Assembly (NCBI RefSeq): GCF_000025885.1
Contig: NC_014011.1
Span: forward strand, 434,001 to 498,000
Reading direction: 5' to 3'
From: Aminobacterium colombiense DSM 12261
Lineage (GTDB): Bacteria > Synergistota > Synergistia > Synergistales > Aminobacteriaceae
Length of the DNA: 64,000 bases
Position numbers and translations under genes: made by a program. Numbering within the stretch: position 1 is the first letter of the stretch; each line of letters starts with the position of its first letter. The notes beneath the pieces are model-generated. The model made no database searches and was not told the DNA's origin. It was given only the letters and a program-made list of their open reading frames with translations. Positions 18,085 through 26,714 of this stretch are shown piece by piece.

Positions 18085-18802
18085 TATGAAGAAGTCTCCC
18101 TTCCTCTCCCAAGGCAATGCCATCAAGGAGTGTTTTATATACTCTGGCTACATGGTTGGTCATGAAACGCTGAGCCTTTTTTATGTCCCTTGCCAATATG
18201 CATTGATAAATCTCTTTATGTTCTTTAAGAAAGATCTCCTTGTCATCAAGAAGAGAATAGATCCTCTCATGGGTTTCCATAATTAGATTAAAGGTCATTT
18301 TTACAATGTTGACGAAAACGAAATTATGAGTAGCTTCGGCGAGAAGCAAATGAAAGTCATAATCGCACTGAGCGCGATGTTCAAGGGACTCTACATCTTT
18401 GCTTGTAAGGGTCAGTATCTTCCGTATGCGGGTCAGATCTGTGGGGGTGGCATGTTTAACGGCTTCTGACACGATGGCAGGTTCTAGAATCATGCGGGCT
18501 TCTACCAGTTCTAGAATGGCTTCGTCCTGCAGTGGCATTCTCATATTCTGGGTATCAAAACGGGACTTGCGGACAAAACGTCCTTTCCCCGGGATGCTTT
18601 CTATAAGCCCTACTAGCTCCAGGATGCGAAAAGCTTCCCTCAGAGAACTTCGACTCACGTTAAGGTCTTCTATAAGTTGTCTTTCAGGGGGAAGAGGATC
18701 TCCCTGGGATATTTCTCCCCGGGTAATAAGCTCTTTTATTTCTTCAGCTACGTGTTCATATATTTTAACAGACCTGTTCTTCGTGGTTTTTTTCCCAGTC
18801 AT
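18062..18802 (-). CDS. FadR-type GntR regulator (FCD domain)
   Basis: A 246-residue transcription regulator. The N-terminal winged helix (residues ~10-75) contains PPERQLIEDLNVSRSSLREAFRILELVGLIES, the GntR signature. The C-terminal ~150 residues are an all-helical FCD ligand domain with metal-ligand-type residues in DYDFHLLLAEATHN and the late His in TNHVARVY. FCD regulators usually respond to carboxylic acids. ATG 18802 follows GGAGGGCG. It overlaps the YibE/F gene and faces the nucleoside kinase gene, so the 120-base divergent intergenic region may hold its operator. Confidence 0.9.
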   Translation of the reverse strand: MTGKKTTKNRSVKIYEHVAEEIKELITRGEISQGDPLPPERQLIEDLNVSRSSLREAFRILELVGLIESIPGKGRFVRKSRFDTQNMRMPLQDEAILELVEARMILEPAIVSEAVKHATPTDLTRIRKILTLTSKDVESLEHRAQCDYDFHLLLAEATHNFVFVNIVKMTFNLIMETHERIYSLLDDKEIFLKEHKEIYQCILARDIKKAQRFMTNHVARVYKTLLDGIALGEEGRLLHNEETSKR

Positions 18803-18923
18803 ATCAATCGCCCTCCACAAACAATTCAAGACGGATTTGCCTTCTTGTAGTAAAGTAAATCATACCAGATAGAAAAGTAAAGATTATAGAGCAATAACGA
18901 AATTGCCCGAAAGGAGGAGAAAA

Positions 18924-20567
18924 ATGTCTTTCCAGATCAATATTCGTAACTACCATACGTGCGAGTGTTCTAGTGCCATGAGTGGGAAAGATGTTCTCTC
19001 TAAAGCTGATATTGATGGAGGATCCCATATAGTTGCCTGGCGTGTCAACAGTTATCTTCGCCCTTTGGGCTGGGTTGTAGATGAAGACTCGGAAGTGGAA
19101 TTTGTAGACACCTCTTCCTTTGAGGGGATGGAAGTATATCGTCGTTCTCTGAGTTTTTCGCTTGTATTGGCAGCCCAGCGGGCATTGGGAAAAAATGTGA
19201 CCATTAAACATTCCATTAGTGACGGATATTATTGGGAGCTTCCAGATAGGGATTTAACGGAGGAAGAAGTTCTTCGTATAAACAAGGCTCTCAGGGATCT
19301 GGTCAACCGAGATGTTCCCATTACCCGCGAGGTTGTTCCTCTTGATAAGGCCCGGCGTATTTTTGAGCGTCAGGGCAATCCTGAAAGCGCCAGACTCTTT
19401 ATGTGGGCGGCTGAGGATCCTGTAGAGCTTTATCGTTGCGAAGACAACTATGGTTTTTATTACGCTCCTCTGGCCCCTTCAACAGGATATCTTCGTGTTT
19501 TTGAACTGAAGTATTTCCCCCCTGGAATGGTTCTGCAGTTTCCTACTGTTTCCTACCCAGACCGGCTTCCGCCCTTCAGGGCATCGAAAAAACTTTCCGG
19601 GGTCTTTCTTGACTACGCTAAATGGCTGGAAATTTTAGGCCTTAAGACCATGGATAGTTTTCACGCAAAAATAGCCCAGGGAAAGGGGCTTGAACTGGTT
19701 CTTATTTCAGAAGCCTTTCATTCTCAACGCCTCAGCCGTATTGCGGAAGACGTAGCACTGCGGGAAAAAACAAAAGTCATAGTTATTGCAGGTCCTTCCG
19801 GATCAGGGAAGACAACAACAGCGAAACGGCTAAAGATCCAGCTTCAGGTCTGTGGTTTAAATCCCACAGTGATCTCTCTTGATAACTATTTCGTGGATAG
19901 GGAGAAAACGCCTCTTGACGAACAGGGGAATTATGATTTTGAAGTTTTAGAGGCAATAGATCTCGACCTTCTAGAAAGCCAGCTTGCCAAGCTTCTTAAG
20001 GGGGAAGAGGTTAGAGTTCCAGAGTTTGATTTTATTAAAGGCAAAAAATTTCCTGGAGCAACTCTTCGCCTCAACAAACACGATGTCCTTATTATTGAAG
20101 GTATCCATGGTTTAAATGAAAAGGTAACGGCAGTTGTTCCAGAAGAGATGAAATTTGGTATTTTCGTGTCCCCTTTGACGGGTATCAATCTTGACGAACA
20201 CAATCGGACAAGTACTACGGACAATAGGTTGTTGCGACGGATGATCAGGGATTATAGAACAAGAGGACATTCGGCTGAGCGGACCCTCGATCTTTGGCCA
20301 TCGGTCATTAAAGGGGCAAGAGAGTATATTTTCCCCTACCAGAGCAGCGCTGTTGCCATGTTTAATTCCTCTTTGCCCTATGAGCTAGCGGTCTTGAGGG
20401 GGTATGCGCAGCCTCTCTTGCAGACTGTTCCAGAATCTTCATCTATGCATGGGGAGGCAAGGCGGCTTCTTTCCATGTTAAAGTTTGTGCCCCCCCTACC
20501 TTCTGAAAATGTTCCGTCCAATTCCATATTAAGAGAGTTTATTGGCGGTGGATGTTACGAACACTGA
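18924..20567 (+). CDS. Uridine kinase-like nucleoside kinase with long N-terminal domain
   Basis: A 547-residue protein in two parts. The C-terminal half is a phosphoribulokinase/uridine kinase P-loop domain: Walker A IAGPSGSGKTTTAKRL at ~290, then SLDNYFVDREKTPLDEQGNYDFE and IIEGIHGLN. The N-terminal ~280 residues resemble the TGS/threonyl-tRNA-synthetase-like region found in clostridial and Thermotoga nucleoside kinases. The likely reaction is ATP-dependent phosphorylation of uridine or cytidine, but specificity is open. AAGGAGGAG precedes ATG 18924. A LacI-type gene begins 36 bases after the stop. Confidence 0.88.
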   Translation: MSFQINIRNYHTCECSSAMSGKDVLSKADIDGGSHIVAWRVNSYLRPLGWVVDEDSEVEFVDTSSFEGMEVYRRSLSFSLVLAAQRALGKNVTIKHSISDGYYWELPDRDLTEEEVLRINKALRDLVNRDVPITREVVPLDKARRIFERQGNPESARLFMWAAEDPVELYRCEDNYGFYYAPLAPSTGYLRVFELKYFPPGMVLQFPTVSYPDRLPPFRASKKLSGVFLDYAKWLEILGLKTMDSFHAKIAQGKGLELVLISEAFHSQRLSRIAEDVALREKTKVIVIAGPSGSGKTTTAKRLKIQLQVCGLNPTVISLDNYFVDREKTPLDEQGNYDFEVLEAIDLDLLESQLAKLLKGEEVRVPEFDFIKGKKFPGATLRLNKHDVLIIEGIHGLNEKVTAVVPEEMKFGIFVSPLTGINLDEHNRTSTTDNRLLRRMIRDYRTRGHSAERTLDLWPSVIKGAREYIFPYQSSAVAMFNSSLPYELAVLRGYAQPLLQTVPESSSMHGEARRLLSMLKFVPPLPSENVPSNSILREFIGGGCYEH

Positions 20568-20603
20568 TTGAATGGACAGATTCAACAAAACGAGGTGCCA
20601 GCG

Positions 20604-21437
20604 GTGAAAGTTAAGATGGAAGATGTAGCTAAACTGGCTAATGTTAATAAAGCGACAGTTAGCAGGGCGCTCAAGGGAGACTCAAGGATATCAGCATCTA
20701 CGAGAGAAAGGGTTTGGAAAGCGGCCAAAGCTCTTGGATATCAGCCTGATGCTGTGGCAAGGGGATTATCGAGCAATAGGACAGGTCTTTTGGGGGTAGT
20801 CTTTGTAGACCTCTCACAGCCATGGGTAGGAAGCTTTTTGTCAGGCCTTGACCGTGTCGCGTCGAAGCAGAGCTACAGTTTGCTTGTCAAATGTTCGGGA
20901 CAGGGCCCTTCCCAGAAAAATGTTGTGGCCAGGGATCTCCTTTCTCGTAATGTGGATGGCATTATCTGGATAGCTGGCGCCGTACCAGACCTTTCCTTTG
21001 ACGGGCCATTGGTAGCGGTGGGTTCGGAGAACCCACGAGGTTTTTCTGTGTTGATCGATGTGGAAAGGGGGGCTCAGAAACTTCAAAAAATAGCGAAGGG
21101 GAGAGTCTGTGAGGTTAGAAGTGGGTCGGCACCTTTCTTCAGGGATATTGCCTCCTTTCTAAAAGGGCCCTCCCTCAAAACCTTGCCCCCGCTGTATGTG
21201 GTCGATTCATCCCATGATATCCCCATATCGGGGGGGGGAGAGAATGTGGTCCTGTGCGGATACCCCAATGTGGCTAGACTTCTGAAAAGTTATTGCCTTG
21301 ACTGGCCGGCCTTCGAGCTGGGAGCCATTGCGGGGCGCCTGTCCTTGAACGCCATACAGGAGAAAGGGGTGCGCCCCGAAAAGGTGATGGTCGTTCCTCC
21401 TCTTTATAGTCCAGAGGGGGATATCGTTTCCTTATAG
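20604..21437 (+). CDS. LacI-family regulator, short effector domain
   Basis: A 277-residue regulator starting at GTG 20604 with GAGGTG about 8 bases upstream. The helix-turn-helix and hinge are canonical: MEDVAKLANVNKATVSRALKGDSRISASTRERVWKAAKALGY-type sequence followed by PDAVARGL (residues ~5-60). The periplasmic-binding-protein-like part is about 60 residues shorter than usual (LacI proteins are ~330-340 aa), and the central stretch from SVLIDVERG to KTLPPLYVVD is compressed. It follows the nucleoside kinase in the same direction, so a nucleoside-related effector is a reasonable guess. The DNA-binding function is well supported; the ligand is unknown. Confidence 0.82.
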   Translation: MKVKMEDVAKLANVNKATVSRALKGDSRISASTRERVWKAAKALGYQPDAVARGLSSNRTGLLGVVFVDLSQPWVGSFLSGLDRVASKQSYSLLVKCSGQGPSQKNVVARDLLSRNVDGIIWIAGAVPDLSFDGPLVAVGSENPRGFSVLIDVERGAQKLQKIAKGRVCEVRSGSAPFFRDIASFLKGPSLKTLPPLYVVDSSHDIPISGGGENVVLCGYPNVARLLKSYCLDWPAFELGAIAGRLSLNAIQEKGVRPEKVMVVPPLYSPEGDIVSL

Positions 21438-21621
21438 ACGTGTTCGAGTTCGAATGACAAGGTACACACCGCATAAAATCCTACTACAAGGTTAGCTGCT
21501 GCGCCAAGAAAACTGCCATTACCTCCAGAACAGGAACCCAGCGCTAATTCCTTAAAGATCGCCTCCTGATGGATTTTTTGCTATAAACCTATTCGGAAAA
21601 GTCGACAAGAGTGTATATTAC

Positions 21622-21650
21622 TTGACGCTATCTATCGCTAGGCGTATAAA
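21622..21650 (+). promoter_or_regulatory. Putative sigma-70 promoter for mrp
   Basis: TTGACG (21622-21627), a 17-base spacer and TATAAA (21645-21650): near-consensus boxes at ideal spacing, 52 bases before the mrp start codon. The rest of the 21437-21703 interval shows no gene. Confidence 0.75.
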
Positions 21651-21702
21651 AGAGAAGGTAAAAATTTCTTTATATGGAGATGTTGACAGGGAGGAACGAT
21701 AT

Positions 21703-22539
21703 ATGTCTGAGCAAGGATGTAACGAAATGTCTTGTGGAAAGTCTTCCTGCGAAGGTTGCAGTGGATGCTCTAAAAAGAAAAAGGACGTTGGAAAAGTTAT
21801 TGCTGTGGGCAGCGGCAAAGGTGGAGTGGGTAAGAGCTCCATATCCTGCCTATTGGCGGTGGCTCTAGCTAAAAAGGGGTTTTCTGTAGGAATTCTTGAT
21901 GCCGATATAACTGGTCCTTCCGTTCCTAAACTTATGGGTGTCACCGATTCGCCGTATGGTTCTCCTCAGGGAATTATCCCTCCGGCATCATCGATTTTCG
22001 ATATAAAAGTCATGTCTGTCAATCTTCTTCTTGATGATCCAACGAAGCCTGTAGTTTGGCGGGGGCCTATTATTGCTAGCGTGATTAAGCAGTTCTGGGA
22101 AGATGTGGCGTGGGATAAAACCGATTTTATCATCGTAGACCTGCCCCCGGGAACGGCCGATGCTCCTCTTACCGTCATGCAAACTATTGATTTGGACGGA
22201 TTTCTTGTAGTGACGTCACCTCAGGAACTCTCTGTAATGGTGGTGGAAAAGGCCCTTAACATGACTAAAATGATGGAGGTTCCTCTTCTTGGTGCTGTCG
22301 AAAATATGAGCTATGTGACCTGTCCTGATTGCGGCAAGGCTATAGAAGTCTTCGGTCCCAGTCATGTGAAGGAGATTGAAGAGAAATTCTCTCTCCCGGT
22401 GCTTGGCAAATTCCCCCTCGATCTTGAACTGTCCCATCTGGGAGATCAGGGCCGCATGGAGGAATATAAAAATGAAGAATTGCTGAACGCCTTGGCTGAC
22501 GGAGTGCTTGTACAGCTGGGTGTTGGGGTAGAAGTATAA
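21703..22539 (+). CDS. mrp: Mrp/NBP35-family iron-sulfur carrier ATPase
   Basis: A 278-residue P-loop ATPase that binds and transfers Fe-S clusters to apo-proteins. It has a deviant Walker A (GSGKGGVGKSS, ~36-46), ILDADITGPSVPKLMG, IVDLPPGTADAPLT and the bridging CxxC (TCPDCGK, ~205). The N-terminus carries six extra cysteines within ~20 residues (CNEMSCGKSSCEGCSGC), like the ferredoxin-type N-terminus of eukaryotic NBP35 but with different spacing. ATG 21703 follows GGGAGGA. An upstream open extension contains the promoter and is not coding. A terminator follows the stop. Confidence 0.93.
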   Translation: MSEQGCNEMSCGKSSCEGCSGCSKKKKDVGKVIAVGSGKGGVGKSSISCLLAVALAKKGFSVGILDADITGPSVPKLMGVTDSPYGSPQGIIPPASSIFDIKVMSVNLLLDDPTKPVVWRGPIIASVIKQFWEDVAWDKTDFIIVDLPPGTADAPLTVMQTIDLDGFLVVTSPQELSVMVVEKALNMTKMMEVPLLGAVENMSYVTCPDCGKAIEVFGPSHVKEIEEKFSLPVLGKFPLDLELSHLGDQGRMEEYKNEELLNALADGVLVQLGVGVEV

Positions 22540-22549
22540 GAAAAATATG

Positions 22550-22583
22550 AAGGGCGGCCTTTGCTATAAAAGCCGCCCTTTCA
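22550..22583. terminator. Bidirectional terminator
   Basis: A 9-bp perfect stem, AAGGGCGGC (22550-22558) with GCCGCCCTT (22572-22580), and a 13-base loop, between the convergent mrp and MBL genes. A-rich and T-rich flanks allow use from both sides. Confidence 0.8.
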
Positions 22584-22595
22584 CATTGTGGATTT

Positions 22596-23408
22596 CTATA
22601 TTTCAAAAGAAGAGCCCGAATGGGCCCATTCAACATTTGATAGCTGCTCTCCAAGGATAAAAGCAGCGCTGAAGCCGGTACAGTGACAAGGTCTCCAATG
22701 CTGTACAGAAAATTTGTCTTTAAGCTCCTTCGCTGAACGAAGAAGGAATCCTCTTCCCTGACTTCGAAAATGCATGCCCCCAGTAACACTGTAAAATTCA
22801 CGGGTGTTAAAAAGAAGGGCAGCCCGTTCAAGGATATTCACGGTTCCAGCGTGGGCGCATCCGAGAATGACGCTATATCCATTAATACCTCGAACTACAA
22901 GAGAAAGATCATCTTCCATAAGGTCAGCTTTGAGCTCACCGTTCTCTTTTATTACGAGATCGGGATCCACTGGAACAAAATCAGGATTTCTTTCTGAGAG
23001 TGGTATTGTTATGGCCCATATGGCATCTATAATTTCAGTTCTATCATTTACAGGGCGAAAGTTCAGGTCGTCTTTGCTAAAAAGGCTTCCGGCAATCTCC
23101 AGTTCTTCTCCTTTCCGCGCAAATCGCTGGCGGTCGAAAAATGGAGAAGCCCATACGGGCAAATTTCCTTCACGCCTCAAGATTTCAGGCAATCCCCACG
23201 TGTGGTCAAAATGACCGTGGCTAAGAACGATTCCATTGAGATTGCCAAGAGGAACCTCAAGGGCCGATGCGTTTGGGTAAAGGGAGGCCCCCCTCCCCGT
23301 ATCAAAAAGCAAAGAGCCCCTAGGAGTTTCTATATACATACTGAGACCATGTTCTCCTAGCAGTTTAGATGTGCCGCAATAATCATCGACGACCACAGTA
23401 ACATTCAT
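22596..23408 (-). CDS. MBL-fold hydrolase, RFA-P synthase-like group
   Basis: A 270-residue MBL-fold protein resembling the 7,8-dihydropterin-6-methyl/aminobenzene-phosphate synthase-like group (annotated in many anaerobes, enzymology mostly unproven there). The zinc motif is LSHGHFDHTWGLPEIL, preceded by the LLFDTGRG beta-hairpin; later ligands lie in LGCAHAGTVNILE, and the tail has VQHWRPCHCTGF. The start ATG 23408 is 26 bases after the stop of the MuiA-like gene on the same strand, so the two are likely cotranscribed. Confidence 0.85.
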   Translation of the reverse strand: MNVTVVVDDYCGTSKLLGEHGLSMYIETPRGSLLFDTGRGASLYPNASALEVPLGNLNGIVLSHGHFDHTWGLPEILRREGNLPVWASPFFDRQRFARKGEELEIAGSLFSKDDLNFRPVNDRTEIIDAIWAITIPLSERNPDFVPVDPDLVIKENGELKADLMEDDLSLVVRGINGYSVILGCAHAGTVNILERAALLFNTREFYSVTGGMHFRSQGRGFLLRSAKELKDKFSVQHWRPCHCTGFSAAFILGEQLSNVEWAHSGSSFEI

Positions 23409-23434
23409 ATATCATTCACTCTCCCTTTTCAAAC

Positions 23435-24937
23435 TTATTTCAGCCAGATCTCTTTATCAGAGGGGAAAGAAAGTCGATAGACTACTGAAATTTGCCATTG
23501 TTCCCCTGCTTTAAATTTCTTTTTCCACGTAAGAACTCCCTTTTTCTCATCTTTTTCCGCAGGCTGGGGATCCAGGGTCTCTACTTCTACTGTTATTTTT
23601 TCATGGGCAGATACAGGAATTCTGTCTTTGATCATAAGCTCAGCTTCAAAGGGCAGACCGTTTGTAATATTAAGGGTATAACCCTGAGCCAGTTTTCCTT
23701 TGCCAAACCAGTTGCTTCCTTCTTTAGGGATAATTTCTTCCCGTGTAGCGGTAACAGAGGGTGTCTGGCCGAAGGCCAGAGTAAGCTTCTCTCCTCGCGC
23801 CAAGGCTGGCAATCTAGTTCTCCCTGACCCCATTCCGTCGATAAATAGGTCGGCCTTTCCAGGTAGGAGCGGATCTTCGATGGCTTCTGAAGAAGCCATT
23901 ATCCAGGCCTGGGATGAAAGAAGAGGGATACACTCTATGGAAACTGTTGCAGGCATTGTGAAATCACGCAGCAGCAGTGTAACAGGCATATTATCCCCCG
24001 ATATCTTTCCCTTAGTAGTGAAGAAACGGTCTGTAATTGTTTCTTCTACAGCAGAAGGTATCGCTGTTTCTTCTACTGCCATAGTTTTAAGCATTCGCCC
24101 ATTTTGCTGAGCGCCAGAGCCATAGAGAGGCTCTGTAAAGGTTGCGACCAAAGGAGGAATGTCAGGGGTTTCAACAGAAGAGACGGGCTGGGCCGTATGG
24201 AGCTGTATAATTCCATTCCAGATAAGTCCGGTATGCTGCCGCACTTTAGCCAATAGTTGCCCCTCCACTCTTCCTTCATTGGTGGAAAGAGAAAGACTAT
24301 ATTCAGGAACCCAGCGGGCATGGGGTGTCCACCCTTCTATGAAAAGACTGCCACTTGTCAGAGTCTTATATTCTATAGCTATAACCTTCCCCTGAGTTTG
24401 AGGTTTTTTCTCTTCAATTTCTCCCTTTATATCGGTAATCTCCTGTTCAACTCTTTCGATGTCGCTTTCTACAGCGGCTCTTTCCTGCTCTTTCTTTTGT
24501 CGGGATTCTTCCGCTGCCTGCAAATAGGATTCCAGATTATGAACAGAAAGGTCGGCGGGCGTGGAGCTTTCTATTAGTGCGGACCATTGTTTTAATGCGA
24601 CAGCTTGGGATTTTAGGGACGAGAGCTCCCTTTTTTTGTCTTCCAGGCGAAGCTGGAGGGGGACAAGGGAGGGAGGGAGCCACTGAGCATCATTCAAAAC
24701 CACAATTTGTACCTTCTCTAATAAAAGGCCATCTTCAGGAATGACACTGATACTTTCGAGATCGAAAGTGTTGGGAAGCAAAATTTTACCTTCACCAGTT
24801 ACATTTGCCTTCAATCGTATTTGTGCTCCCCTCGGGTAGACATATACATGCTCTATAACCATTTCAGCAGCAAAGAGTGATATGCTTGTCAACATGATGA
24901 CAAAGGTGGCGAAGCATAGAGACAAGAGCTTTTTCAT
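23435..24937 (-). CDS. Secreted MuiA-like protein (DUF4139)
   Basis: A 500-residue exported protein of the mucoidy-inhibitor-A-like/DUF4139 group. It has a signal peptide at 1-23 (LLSLCFATFVIMLTSISLFAAE), a short N-terminal domain (EHVYVYPRGAQIRLKANV), a coiled coil at ~95-180 (RQKKEQERAAVESDIERVEQE) and a beta-rich DUF4139 C-terminal region (FIEGWTPHARWVPEY; GWGFGK-like turn NWFGKGKLAQGYTLNI). Its role is unknown; envelope association is inferred from the signal peptide and family. It precedes the MBL gene and is divergent from ychF. Confidence 0.85.
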   Translation of the reverse strand: MKKLLSLCFATFVIMLTSISLFAAEMVIEHVYVYPRGAQIRLKANVTGEGKILLPNTFDLESISVIPEDGLLLEKVQIVVLNDAQWLPPSLVPLQLRLEDKKRELSSLKSQAVALKQWSALIESSTPADLSVHNLESYLQAAEESRQKKEQERAAVESDIERVEQEITDIKGEIEEKKPQTQGKVIAIEYKTLTSGSLFIEGWTPHARWVPEYSLSLSTNEGRVEGQLLAKVRQHTGLIWNGIIQLHTAQPVSSVETPDIPPLVATFTEPLYGSGAQQNGRMLKTMAVEETAIPSAVEETITDRFFTTKGKISGDNMPVTLLLRDFTMPATVSIECIPLLSSQAWIMASSEAIEDPLLPGKADLFIDGMGSGRTRLPALARGEKLTLAFGQTPSVTATREEIIPKEGSNWFGKGKLAQGYTLNITNGLPFEAELMIKDRIPVSAHEKITVEVETLDPQPAEKDEKKGVLTWKKKFKAGEQWQISVVYRLSFPSDKEIWLK

Positions 24938-25049
24938 AGAAGAAAAGACCTCCTTTTCTTTTTTCTAATTAGCAGAAGCGTATAATACAATTATAATGCA
25001 TGTTCGCCATGTATAAATGGATAAATGAATGAACAGGAGGAATGCCCTC

Positions 25050-26141
25050 ATGCTGAAATGCGGTATAGTGGGTTTGCCCCTTTGTGGCAAAAGCACTGTC
25101 TTCAATGTTATAACTAGAGCTGGAGCAGAAGTAAAGCCCTATGCCAGTGGTAAAACCGATCCCAACCGAGCAATGGTTTCAGTTCCTGACCCAAGATTTG
25201 AGCATCTCGTTACGATCTTTGAGCCGAAAAAACAGACGCCGGCTACTGTGGAGTTTGTTGACTTGGCGGGACTTTCCCGGGATGCCAGCAAAGGAGCCGG
25301 CCTGGGAAATGCTTTTCTTTCTTTTGTGGCTGAGTCAGATGCCCTTGTCCATGTGGTCAGAACTTTTGATAACCCGGAAGTTCCCCATCCGGAAGATAAT
25401 ATCGATCCAGCACGGGACTGGAATATAGTGGAAATGGAACTTATTTATCGAGACCTCGGAGTTATCGATAATAGGCTGTCCCGTTTAGCAGCAAAGAAAC
25501 GTCTTCTTCCTGAAGAGGAGGAAGAAAAAAAGCTCCTTGAACGTTGCCAGGCCTTCCTTATGGAGGAAAAACCTCTTAGAGAGCTTGGTTTATCAGAAGA
25601 TGAACAGCGAAAATTGAGCGGCTTTGCTTTTCTGACCCTGAAGCCTGAAATGATCGTGCTCAATCTTGACGAAACCCAGACTGAAGGGCACGTGCCAGGC
25701 CTTGACGCAATAATGTCTATTGCAAAAGAACGAGGCCTAGGCCTTGTGCAGGTTTTTGGCCGGATGGAAATGGAGATGGCAGATCTCTCGGAGGATGAGC
25801 AGAGGGAATTCATGGCAGACCTGGGCATCAAAGAGGCTGGCAGAGAACGTCTCATTCAGGAAGCCTATAGCCTGCTTGGACTCATCTCCTTTTTTACTAC
25901 GGGAAAAGATGAAGTGAAGGCATGGACGCTGAAAAAAGATGCTACAGCTGTAGAGGCTGCGGGGGCAATTCACTCTGATTTGGCAAGAGGATTTATTCGA
26001 GCCCAGGTTGTACACTACCCTGATTTTGTAGCCTGTGGAGATTCCATGCCCGCCTGCCGCGATAAGGGCGTGCTGCGCCTTGAAGGAAAGGAATACCTCG
26101 TGCAGGATGGCGACATGATAGAAATTCGTTTCAATGTTTAA
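25050..26141 (+). CDS. ychF: YchF/OLA1-type ATPase
   Basis: A 363-residue universally conserved translation-associated P-loop NTPase of the Obg group that prefers ATP. The G1 motif is GLPLCGKST (residues 8-16), where most family members have GLPNVGKST. G3 appears as FVDLAGLSRDASKGAGLGN; the G4 position lacks NKxD (LNLDE), as usual for YchF. The C-terminal TGS domain is present (DLARGFIRAQVVHYPDF to QDGDMIEIRFNV). ATG 25050 follows CAGGAGGA; the in-frame ATG at 25029 sits before that site and is less likely. Confidence 0.94.
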   Translation: MLKCGIVGLPLCGKSTVFNVITRAGAEVKPYASGKTDPNRAMVSVPDPRFEHLVTIFEPKKQTPATVEFVDLAGLSRDASKGAGLGNAFLSFVAESDALVHVVRTFDNPEVPHPEDNIDPARDWNIVEMELIYRDLGVIDNRLSRLAAKKRLLPEEEEEKKLLERCQAFLMEEKPLRELGLSEDEQRKLSGFAFLTLKPEMIVLNLDETQTEGHVPGLDAIMSIAKERGLGLVQVFGRMEMEMADLSEDEQREFMADLGIKEAGRERLIQEAYSLLGLISFFTTGKDEVKAWTLKKDATAVEAAGAIHSDLARGFIRAQVVHYPDFVACGDSMPACRDKGVLRLEGKEYLVQDGDMIEIRFNV

Positions 26142-26212
26142 CCTACAAGCCAGATATTGAAATGTGCTAGAATATAAAATTGAATTTTACGAGAAGAGAG
26201 GAGGATCGACAC

Positions 26213-26653
26213 ATGCCGATGCAGATTAGTCTTGATGAGCTTTTGAGCGCCTTGCTTGCTCGTGTGGATGGGATGGCCATGAACGAAGAAAATCTTAAGA
26301 GCCGTCTAAATATCATCTTCAGAGTTCTATATAAAAAGGGGCTCATTACTGATGAAGATGTTGTCGAATCCATTCGTGACGAACACCGTTTGCTGAAAGA
26401 ACTGGGGCTTACGAGAGAGGAACCGGATGATGAGGTTGTGAACGCCATAGCCGAGAGCATTTTGCTCTGGATCAAGGGAGACGCAGAAAAACTTAAAGAG
26501 CAGATAAAAGAGTATGAACAGAAGATGCAGGAAGCTGCTATGGAAGAAGCCAGAAAGCCTAAAATTGATGTGGCTTCGCCTCAAGTGTTGCAGCAACTTG
26601 ACCAATTAAGCGGAAAAGAGCGCCGAGGCGGCGGGCGGAAGCTCATTATCTAA
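26213..26653 (+). CDS. Small acidic helical protein of unknown function
   Basis: A 146-residue charged, mostly helical protein that I do not recognise. The middle (LNIIFRVLYKKGLITDEDVVESIRDEHRLL) looks like a winged-helix-like or dimerisation helix pair. Residues ~95-115 form a likely short coiled coil (DAEKLKEQIKEYEQKMQEA), and the tail is basic and Gly-rich (GKERRGGGRKLII). GAGAGGAGGA precedes ATG 26213. It is a single gene ending at a long palindromic terminator. Confidence 0.75.
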   Translation: MPMQISLDELLSALLARVDGMAMNEENLKSRLNIIFRVLYKKGLITDEDVVESIRDEHRLLKELGLTREEPDDEVVNAIAESILLWIKGDAEKLKEQIKEYEQKMQEAAMEEARKPKIDVASPQVLQQLDQLSGKERRGGGRKLII

Positions 26654-26664
26654 CAGGATGTCAT

Positions 26665-26698
26665 AAGAATGGGAAGGGGTTAACCCCTTCCCATTCTT
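26665..26698. terminator. Perfect 34-base palindrome, bidirectional terminator
   Basis: AAGAATGGGAAGGGG and its exact complement flank the centre TTAA, giving an uninterrupted 34-base inverted repeat between convergent genes. On transcription it forms a ~15-bp hairpin; the downstream flanks are only moderately T-rich. Confidence 0.8.
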
Positions 26699-26714
26699 AT
26701 GCATTTCTTTTGCG

